NCBI RefSeq assembly: GCF_004570845.1
Contig: NZ_SPQZ01000002.1
Coordinates: forward strand, 496,001-560,000
Origin: Orlajensenia leifsoniae
GTDB taxonomy: Bacteria > Actinomycetota > Actinomycetes > Actinomycetales > Microbacteriaceae
Direction: 5' to 3'
Length of the DNA: 64,000 nucleotides
The notes under the pieces are model-generated. The model was given only the letters and a program-made list of their open reading frames with translations, was not told the origin of the DNA and did no database searches. This document shows, piece after piece, positions 57,612-64,000 of this stretch. Positions within the stretch are counted from its first letter, which is position 1. Every line of letters starts with the position of its first letter. A program made the position numbers and the translations under genes.

Positions 57612-58946
57612 CTACTCGAGGTAGTCGCGCAGCGACTGCGACCGCGACGGGTGGCGCAGCTTCGCCATCGTCTTCGACTCGATCTGACGGATGCGCTCGC
57701 GCGTCACGCCGAAGGTGTCACCGATCTGGTCGAGGGTCTTCGGCATGCCGTCACCCAGGCCGAAGCGCATGCGGATCACGCCGGCCTCGCGCTCGGAGAG
57801 GGAGTCGAGCAGGCTCTCGAGCTGCTTCTGGAGCATCGTGAAGCCAACGGCGTCGGCGGGCACGACTGCCTCGGTGTCCTCGATGAGGTCGCCGAACTCG
57901 CTGTCGCCATCCTCGCCGAGGGGGGTGTGCAGCGAGATCGGCTCGCGACCGTACTTCTGCACCTCGATGACCTTCTCGGGGGTCATGTCGAGCTCGCGGC
58001 TCAGCTCCTCGGGCGTGGGCTCGCGGCCCAGGTCCTGCAGCATCTGGCGCTGCACGCGGGCCAGCTTGTTGATGACCTCGACCATGTGCACGGGGATGCG
58101 GATGGTGCGGGCCTGGTCGGCCATGGCGCGGGTGATGGCCTGACGGATCCACCAGGTGGCGTAGGTCGAGAACTTGAAGCCCTTGGTGTAGTCGAACTTC
58201 TCGACGGCACGGATGAGGCCCAGGTTGCCCTCCTGGATCAGGTCGAGGAACTGCATGCCGCGGCCGGTGTAGCGCTTGGCGAGGGAGACCACGAGGCGGA
58301 GGTTGGCTCCGAGCAGGTGGCTCTTGGCGCGGGCGCCGTCCTTCGCGACCCACTGCAGCTCGCGACCGAGGGACGACTTCTTCTCGACCTCGCTGAGGTG
58401 GGAGAGCTTCTCCTCGGCGAAGAGGCCCGCCTCGATGCGCATGGCGAGCTCGACCTCTTCGGCCGCGTTCAGGAGCGCGACCTTTCCGATCTGCTTCAGG
58501 TAGTCCTTGACGGGGTCGGCCGTGGCGCCGGTGATCGCCGAGGAGTAGACGGGAACGTCGTCCTCGTCGTCGACGAGCGACAGACGGAGGGCGCCGGTGG
58601 GGAGCGGCTCGACAGCGGCGACGGGCTTGGTCTCGTCATCCTCGAAGTCGTCGGCCTCGTCCTTGGCTGCGGCATCGACGGTCTCGATGGCGGCTGTCTC
58701 GACGACGACCTCGTCGCCGTCTCCGGGCTCATCGGCGGTGGCCTTGGCCTTGCCGCGCGTCGAGGCGCGCTTGACGGGGGCAGCGGCGGTGCCGGTGGTC
58801 TTCTTGGCCGGTGCCTTCTTCGGCGCGGCCGTGGTGGTCTTCGCGGCGGCAGCGGTGGTCTTCTTCGCTGCAGCTGTGGTCTTCGGGGCGACGGTTTCCG
58901 TCTCCTCGGTCGCGGCTGTGGCCGCGGCGGACTTCGTGGTTGGCAT
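57612..58946 (-). CDS. sigA: Principal RNA polymerase sigma factor SigA
   Basis: A 444-residue group 1 sigma-70 factor. Regions 1.2 to 2 are marked by [13 protein letters not shown] and [19 protein letters not shown], the -10 recognition helix by [15 protein letters not shown], and region 4.2 by [20 protein letters not shown]. The first about 115 residues are unusual, with Ala/Lys/Thr repeats resembling histone H1 tails ([19 protein letters not shown]), then an acidic stretch. ATG at 58946 has GAGAGG upstream. It leads the sigA-murT-gatD group. Confidence 0.96.
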   Translation of the reverse strand: MPTTKSAAATAATEETETVAPKTTAAAKKTTAAAAKTTTAAPKKAPAKKTTGTAAAPVKRASTRGKAKATADEPGDGDEVVVETAAIETVDAAAKDEADDFEDDETKPVAAVEPLPTGALRLSLVDDEDDVPVYSSAITGATADPVKDYLKQIGKVALLNAAEEVELAMRIEAGLFAEEKLSHLSEVEKKSSLGRELQWVAKDGARAKSHLLGANLRLVVSLAKRYTGRGMQFLDLIQEGNLGLIRAVEKFDYTKGFKFSTYATWWIRQAITRAMADQARTIRIPVHMVEVINKLARVQRQMLQDLGREPTPEELSRELDMTPEKVIEVQKYGREPISLHTPLGEDGDSEFGDLIEDTEAVVPADAVGFTMLQKQLESLLDSLSEREAGVIRMRFGLGDGMPKTLDQIGDTFGVTRERIRQIESKTMAKLRHPSRSQSLRDYLE

Positions 58947-59032
58947 TCGTACACCTCTCACAGGGAGGGACGCCGGTGACGACTTCCCCCGAGTGGCCGC
59001 ATCCGGAGGCCTGAGGCATCCGGTCGTGGCCG

Positions 59033-59061
59033 AAAATGGACATTACTAGGACCCATGTCAA
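59033..59061 (-). promoter_or_regulatory. Candidate sigA promoter
   Basis: On the reverse strand, a perfect -35 TTGACA (59061-59056) is followed after 17 bases by CATTTT (59038-59033), about 85 bases upstream of the sigA start. The intergenic region 58947-59168 also holds two copies of the GCATCCGG core and an AT-rich patch near 59133-59160, with no further gene. Confidence 0.4.
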
Positions 59062-59168
59062 GTCCGAAGTGCTCCCCCGGAGCTCGCCGCATGCGGATCG
59101 AACTGGGGGTGCCCGGAGATGAACGGGTCCTATTGACAATTATTGCACGGTTTATTAGGAGCACTCGC

Positions 59169-60503
59169 CTAACGGCGTTCCCCGCGGTGCTTCCATGCCT
59201 GCACCAATGAAACCCAGATGGGCCCCACCTCTATTCCCTCGTCGGCGAGCACGCGTCGTCGTGTGCGTCTGCGTGCCTCCAGCAGGAAGCCGACCCCGAT
59301 ACCCACCACCACGTATTGGATGGCGAATGCCCAGCGGAACGACGTCAGCGAGTAGAGGTCGCTCGACTCTCCGCCGGCCGTGCGGGCGGCATCCTGCAGG
59401 TCGAGCAGGATGCCGATCAGGAAGATCATCACGAAACTGGCGAGGAATCCGCCGACGTTGACCACGCCGTTGGCGGCCCCGAGACTGCGCATGGGGTTGA
59501 AGGTGCGGGCGAAGTCGAAGCCGATCAGCGATCCGGGGCCTCCGACTCCGATGACGACGAGCATGAGCATCACGACTCCCAGGGGCGGCTGGCCGGGCCA
59601 CAGCAGCAGAACCCCCCACGCGACACCCATCGCCGCCACGATGCCGAGCACGATGTTCGAGCGGCGAAGCGGATAGCGGGCGGTCAGGATGCCGAGGAAG
59701 GGCCCGGTCACGATTCCGGCCCCCACGAGGAGCAGGAGAAGTTCCGCCGCTGTCCGCTGGTCGTAGCCGAGGCCGAACACGAGGAACGGGAATCCCCAGA
59801 ACAGGCTGAAGACGGTGCCCGGCGACTGGGTCACGAAATGAGACCAGAAGCCCAGCTGCGTGCCGGGCCTCTTGAACGATTCGACGAGTTGACGGATGGC
59901 GACCCTGATGTCCGTCGCACGGTGATCGTCGCCGCTTCCCGCCGGGCGGTCCTTCAGGGCGATGAAGCCGAGAACCAGCCCGAGGGCGGAGACCGTCGCA
60001 GCAGACACGAACGCTGGCGTCCAGCCGTAGGTACGCAGGATCCAGGCGAACGGGAGCGCTGAGAGCACCTGGCCGAGCTGGCCGATGTTGCCCACCCACT
60101 GCGAGAGCTGCGGCACGATGCGGCCACTGAACCAGGAACTCACCAGACGGATGAGGGAGACGAAGACGGTCGCATCGCCCGCGCCGACGAGGATGCGGCC
60201 GATCACGGCGACGCTGAGGGATGGCGCGAAGGCGACCACGAGCTGGCCCGCGACCATCACCGCCGTCCCTGCCAGCATCAGCGTGCGGGGACCGAAGCGG
60301 TCGATGAGCACGCCGACGGGGATCTGCATGGCCGCGTAGACGGCGATCTGCACGACGGCCAGCGTCGAGAGCGCCGCGGCCGCCACGTCGAACCTGTCGG
60401 CCGCGGCGACGCCGGCCACGCCGAGCGACGTGCGCTGCAGCACGGCTGAGAGGTAGAGGAACGCTCCGACACCGAAGACGAACCACGATCGGCGGGAGTT
60501 CAC
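59169..60503 (-). CDS. Major facilitator superfamily transporter
   Basis: A 444-residue protein with 12 predicted helices. The loop between helices 2 and 3 reads GVLIDRFGPRTLML, the MFS A-motif. The fold resembles nitrate/hexuronate-type permeases, but the substrate is not clear. The GTG at 60503 is preceded by TAGGGT at seven bases (leaderless). It lies upstream of sigA on the same strand, separated by about 220 bases. Confidence 0.88.
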   Translation of the reverse strand: MNSRRSWFVFGVGAFLYLSAVLQRTSLGVAGVAAADRFDVAAAALSTLAVVQIAVYAAMQIPVGVLIDRFGPRTLMLAGTAVMVAGQLVVAFAPSLSVAVIGRILVGAGDATVFVSLIRLVSSWFSGRIVPQLSQWVGNIGQLGQVLSALPFAWILRTYGWTPAFVSAATVSALGLVLGFIALKDRPAGSGDDHRATDIRVAIRQLVESFKRPGTQLGFWSHFVTQSPGTVFSLFWGFPFLVFGLGYDQRTAAELLLLLVGAGIVTGPFLGILTARYPLRRSNIVLGIVAAMGVAWGVLLLWPGQPPLGVVMLMLVVIGVGGPGSLIGFDFARTFNPMRSLGAANGVVNVGGFLASFVMIFLIGILLDLQDAARTAGGESSDLYSLTSFRWAFAIQYVVVGIGVGFLLEARRRTRRRVLADEGIEVGPIWVSLVQAWKHRGERR

Positions 60504-60558
60504 TGGATCGACCCTACGCCTCCAGCTCGGTGAGCGAGGAGCACGGACCGGATGCCGG

Positions 60559-61485
60559 TCAGAGACCTGTCGGCGGGTCCTCGCGGTCGCGTCGGAAGGC
60601 GAGGAACTTCTCCAGCTCCGCAGCGATGTCGTCGGCGCTCGGCACTTCGCCGTCGGAGTCGGTCAGCGGGGAGTGCAGCGTCGTGCCCTCCATGTAGCTG
60701 TCGTGACGCTCTTCGAGGTTGGTCACCAGCTTGGACAGCTCGCCATTCTCGCCCATCTGCTCGGCGAGACGGCCCACGAAGTCGCGGCCCTGCTCGCGCA
60801 GGCTGTCGGTCGGGAAGATGTGGCCTGTTGCGGCGCTCACTGACTCGAGCGCCGTGATCGCGGCGAGGGGGTACTCGGTGTCTGCGAGGTAGTGCGGGAT
60901 GAGCAGAACGAACCCCACGACGGAGTCGCCGCGCTCCTGCAGGCGGTACTCGACGAGATGCAGCGCAGTCGCGGGAACCTGCGTGCGCGGCCGCCAGATC
61001 GACATCGTCTCGATCAGATCGGTGCGGGTGCCGCTCACGGTCACTCGGATCGGCCGTGTGTGCGGTACCGGCATCGGGATGGCGTGCACCCACGTCGTCG
61101 TGCTCACAGCGAACCTGTCGACGATGTCGAGCACAGCGGCAGCGAAGCGCTCCCACTGGAAGTCGGGCTCGAAGCCCGTCAGCAGGAGGAAGGGCTGCCC
61201 GAGTTCGTCGCGGGCGAGCGAGAGTGTGAGCCGGGACGGCTCGTACGCCGTCAGGTGGTCCTCGTCGAAGGTCACGATGGGGCGTCGCGCCCTGTAGTCG
61301 AGCAGGATGTCGGTGTCGAACTCGGCGATCGTCACGGTCTCGAGCGAGTCGAGGATGTGCGCCGTGAACTGCGACACCGCGCTTCCGGCATCCGCGAACC
61401 CCGTGAGACCGGCCACCAGGTGCAGGCCGTCGGGGACGTCCGACGCCTCGGGGGTCAGCTCGTACAGGCCACGGGGATCACGCAT
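60559..61485 (-). CDS. PAC2-family protein (Rv2714 type)
   Basis: A 308-residue PAC2-family paralogue. Motifs include GLTGFADAGSAVSQF at the N-terminus, PVPHTRPIRVT in the centre and a C-terminal helix with AAELEKFLAFRRDRE. Rv2714 and Rv2125 of M. tuberculosis represent this duplicated family; the location near a principal-sigma region fits Rv2714. Function unknown. The ATG at 61485 has TAGCAT six bases upstream. Confidence 0.85.
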   Translation of the reverse strand: MRDPRGLYELTPEASDVPDGLHLVAGLTGFADAGSAVSQFTAHILDSLETVTIAEFDTDILLDYRARRPIVTFDEDHLTAYEPSRLTLSLARDELGQPFLLLTGFEPDFQWERFAAAVLDIVDRFAVSTTTWVHAIPMPVPHTRPIRVTVSGTRTDLIETMSIWRPRTQVPATALHLVEYRLQERGDSVVGFVLLIPHYLADTEYPLAAITALESVSAATGHIFPTDSLREQGRDFVGRLAEQMGENGELSKLVTNLEERHDSYMEGTTLHSPLTDSDGEVPSADDIAAELEKFLAFRRDREDPPTGL

Positions 61486-61581
61486 CCCTCAATGCTACGG
61501 CGAGCCTCGGCACCGACTCCCGCCCCAGGCGCTGAGCGGGCGACGCCGAGAGCGAACACCGACACTGCGTACGATCGGAGC

Positions 61582-63066
61582 ATGACTTCAGCATCCCTGT
61601 CCTTCTCCGCAGAATCCGTCACCGAGGCCGCCGTCGACGTCGTCGTCATCGGAGCGAGGTCGGTCGACGGCTCGGTGGAGCTCGTCGCCGATCCGGCCTA
61701 CGCGGGCATCGCGGCGCACCTCGACGCGCTCGGTGTGACGGGCGGCGCAGACCAGCTCGTGCGTACCGTCGACACCGTCGGGGCCGCGAAGACCATCGCC
61801 ATCATCGGACTCGGACGGGGAACGGATGCCGCTGCCCTCCGAGCGGCCGCGGGCTCGGCCGCTCGCCAGCTCACCGGCGTCGACACCGTCGCCTTCGCCA
61901 TCCCGACCTCCGACGCCGTCGAGGCCGCCGCCATCGGCGAGGGAGCCGCTCTCGGCGCCTACGCCTACACGGCGTACCGTCACACCTCGCTCGAGAAGAC
62001 GAAGACCCCGGCGTCGAGCATCGTCGTGTACACGGCTTCGGCTCCCGACGACGCCGAGCAGGCACGCATCATCGCTGTCGCCGACGGCGTGAACCTGGTG
62101 CGCGACCTCGTCAACGCGCCGCCGTCCGATCTGTACCCCGAGAGCTTCGTCGACCTGGCCGGTGATGCCATCGGAGATCTCCCCATCGAGGTGACGGTGT
62201 GGGATGAGACCGAGCTGGCCGCCGACGGCTTCGGCGGCATCCTCGGCGTCGGCCAGGGTTCGGCCCGGCCTCCGCGCCTCCTCAAGCTCGCCTACTCCCC
62301 CGCCGCCGCGACGCAGCACCTCGCCATCGTCGGCAAGGGCATCACCTTCGACACCGGCGGACTCTCGCTGAAGCCCCCGGTGCCGATGATCGGCATGAAG
62401 AGCGACATGGCCGGCGCCGCGAACGTGCTCGCCGTCATCGTCGCCGCCGCACGCACGGAGCTGCCCGTGCGTCTGACGGGCTGGCTCTGCCTGGCCGAGA
62501 ACATGCCGTCGGGCAACGCCGTGCGGCCCAATGACGTGTTGAGCATCCGCGGCGGAACCACGGTCGAGGTCGTGAACACGGATGCGGAGGGTCGGCTGGT
62601 GATGGCAGACGGACTGGTCGCTGCATCCGAGGAGCACCCCGACGCGATCGTCGACGTCGCCACCCTCACCGGCGCACAGGTCGTCGCGCTGGGCCACCGC
62701 TACTCGGCCGTGATGGGCGAAGTCGACCTCGTCGAGCGCGTGCTCGCAGCGTCGAAGAGCGTTGCTGAGCCGTTCTGGCCGATGCCGATCCCCGAGGAGC
62801 TGCGTGCACGTCTCGACTCCGGCGTCGCCGACATCAAGAACGCCACGCCCGGCGACCCGGCGGCCGGCATGATGCTCGCCGCGGCATTCCTCCAGGACTT
62901 CATCGGGAAGACCGCAGACGGCGAGTCCACGATTCCGTGGGCGCACCTCGACATCGCCGGGGCGGCACTCAACGAGGGCAAGCTCTACAGCTTCAACGGA
63001 CCCGGTGCCACCGGTGTGTCGGTGCGCACCCTTCTCGCGCTGGCGGAGTCGTACACGAGCAAGTAG
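61582..63066 (+). CDS. pepA: Leucyl aminopeptidase (M17)
   Basis: A 494-residue M17 aminopeptidase that frees N-terminal amino acids using two metal ions. The catalytic Lys and metal residues are seen in VGKGITFDTGGLSLKP, MKSDMAGAA and NTDAEGRLVMADG. The ATG at 61582 lies six bases after TACGAT (61570-61575), the leaderless pattern, with GGAG also near. Divergent from the PAC2 gene with a 96-base gap. Confidence 0.94.
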   Translation: MTSASLSFSAESVTEAAVDVVVIGARSVDGSVELVADPAYAGIAAHLDALGVTGGADQLVRTVDTVGAAKTIAIIGLGRGTDAAALRAAAGSAARQLTGVDTVAFAIPTSDAVEAAAIGEGAALGAYAYTAYRHTSLEKTKTPASSIVVYTASAPDDAEQARIIAVADGVNLVRDLVNAPPSDLYPESFVDLAGDAIGDLPIEVTVWDETELAADGFGGILGVGQGSARPPRLLKLAYSPAAATQHLAIVGKGITFDTGGLSLKPPVPMIGMKSDMAGAANVLAVIVAAARTELPVRLTGWLCLAENMPSGNAVRPNDVLSIRGGTTVEVVNTDAEGRLVMADGLVAASEEHPDAIVDVATLTGAQVVALGHRYSAVMGEVDLVERVLAASKSVAEPFWPMPIPEELRARLDSGVADIKNATPGDPAAGMMLAAAFLQDFIGKTADGESTIPWAHLDIAGAALNEGKLYSFNGPGATGVSVRTLLALAESYTSK

Positions 63067-63187
63067 TACTCTCTTAGAGGCGAGTTTCCGCGCTCGCCCG
63101 CGATCGTCTCCATGAGCTCCCAACCGGATGCCGGGCAGCCGATCATGCATGTCCTTACACAGGTCTCGAAATCAAGGGAGTAGCTGG

Positions 63188-64000
63188 GTGTCGGAGCAGT
63201 CGTTTGACATTGTCGTTCTGGGTGGAGGAAGCGGTGGCTACGCCACTGCACTGCGAGCTGTCCAGCTCGGCTTCACCGTCGCCATGATCGAGAAGGACAA
63301 GGTGGGCGGCACGTGTCTGCACCGCGGCTGCATCCCGACCAAGGCGCTGCTGCACTCGGCCGAGGTGGCCGACTATGCCCGGGAGTCGGCCAAGTACGGC
63401 GTCAAGACCACGTTCGACGGCATCGACATGACGGCGGTGACCGCGTACCGTCAGGGCATCGTCGACAGCAAGTACAAGGGACTGCAGGGCCTCGTGAAGG
63501 CCCGGGGCATCACCACCATCGCCGGCGAGGGCAAGCTCACCTCCCCCACGACAGTCCAGGTCGGCGACGACACGATCACGGGCAAGCACATCGTGCTGGC
63601 CACGGGTTCGTACTCGCGCTCGCTGCCCGGCCTCGAGATCGGCGGGCGCGTCATCACGAGTGAGCAGGCCCTCCAGCTCGACTTCGTTCCCAAGAAGGTC
63701 GCCATCCTCGGCGGCGGTGTGATCGGAGTCGAGTTCGCGAGCGTCTGGAAGTCCTACGGGGCAGACGTGAGCATCATCGAGGCGCTCCCGCACCTCGTCC
63801 CCAACGAGGACGAGTCGGTCTCGAAGCAGTTCGAGCGCGCCTACCGCAAGCGCGGCATCGAATTCTCGCTCGGGGTGCGCTTCCAGAGCGTGACCCAGAA
63901 CGACCAGGGAGTCGTCGTCACACTCGAGGACGGCAAGACGATCGAGGCCGAGCTGCTTCTCGTCGCCGTCGGCCGTGGACCCGTCACCTCCGGGCTCGGC
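63188..64000 (+). CDS. lpdA: Dihydrolipoyl dehydrogenase, 3'-truncated
   Basis: The first 271 residues of a flavoprotein disulfide reductase, cut by the window end. FAD motif VVLGGGSGGYATALRA, the redox disulfide GGTCLHRGCIPTK, ATGSYSR and the NAD motif AILGGGVIGVEFAS identify the E3 component of 2-oxoacid dehydrogenase complexes. GTG start with GGGAG upstream. The 121 bases between pepA and this gene show no other feature. Confidence 0.93.
   Translation, partial: MSEQSFDIVVLGGGSGGYATALRAVQLGFTVAMIEKDKVGGTCLHRGCIPTKALLHSAEVADYARESAKYGVKTTFDGIDMTAVTAYRQGIVDSKYKGLQGLVKARGITTIAGEGKLTSPTTVQVGDDTITGKHIVLATGSYSRSLPGLEIGGRVITSEQALQLDFVPKKVAILGGGVIGVEFASVWKSYGADVSIIEALPHLVPNEDESVSKQFERAYRKRGIEFSLGVRFQSVTQNDQGVVVTLEDGKTIEAELLLVAVGRGPVTSGLG

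Noticed and set aside
58600-58946. Sequencing error or separate gene in the repetitive sigA 5' end
   Set aside because: The frame is continuous from a good ribosome site, and Ala/Lys-rich sigma tails are known in related actinobacteria.
59133-59161. TTGACA followed by an AT-rich stretch on the plus strand near the end of the MFS gene
   Set aside because: No plus-strand gene follows, and no TANNNT hexamer occurs at a 16-18 base spacing.

Overview
The window is high-GC actinobacterial chromosome, most likely order Micrococcales and probably family Microbacteriaceae. Pointers are an actinobacterial bcc-aa3 respiratory cluster (ctaE-qcrCAB, ctaCDF), RbpA, PafB/PafC, HelY, a SigA with a basic Ala/Lys/Thr tail, SCO4848-type and DUF3043 membrane proteins, and many GTG starts placed 6-8 bases after a TANNNT hexamer (leaderless promoters). 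It is a core-genome segment: I found no phage, insertion sequence, integrase or CRISPR array. One tRNA (Leu, GAG) is present.

Layout. 1-4.3 kb: end of a GH15 hydrolase, a SRAP-domain protein, tRNA-Leu, an M20 peptidase and UppP. 4.4-16.3 kb: a locus syntenic with the Pup-proteasome region of other actinobacteria (PAC2 protein, HAD hydrolase, TrmI, FKBP lipoprotein, PafB, PafC, small membrane protein, TatA, TatC, HelY, Lnt, RbpA). The proteasome/pupylation core (mpa, dop, pup, prcBA, pafA) usually found between TrmI and PafB is absent. 16.4-20.2 kb: glycerophosphodiesterase, SPFH-NfeD pair, an atypical SDR and a DUF308 protein. 20.3-28.1 kb: a 1682-residue modular secreted GH3 glucosidase with a LacI-type operator upstream, and a UvrA-like ATPase. 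28.2-31.3 kb: small poorly characterised genes and a canonical SDR.

31.3-36.3 kb: a glycerol/dihydroxyacetone module, dhaK-dhaL-dhaM divergent from glpF-glpK. 36.3-46.4 kb: trpD, ctaE-qcrC-qcrA-qcrB, RlmA-type methyltransferase, ctaC-ctaD-ctaF and the Fe-S carrier ErpA, together forming the aerobic electron-transfer chain. 46.5-55.5 kb: M20 dipeptidase, DUF3043, a phosphodiesterase-like protein, and topoisomerase IV subunits ParC and ParE. 55.6-58.9 kb: sigA followed on the same strand by a MurT-like ligase and a GatD-like amidotransferase. 59.2-64 kb: MFS transporter, second PAC2 protein, leucyl aminopeptidase and the start of dihydrolipoyl dehydrogenase.

The most notable points are: (1) the MurT/GatD pair contains no cysteine at all, so both the GatD nucleophile and the MurT zinc ribbon are missing, which may relate to B-type peptidoglycan chemistry; (2) PafBC and two PAC2 proteins survive at a locus without the proteasome core; (3) the octamer CGGATGCC/GGCATCCG is strongly over-represented and its core builds several terminator stems; (4) leaderless initiation is widespread.
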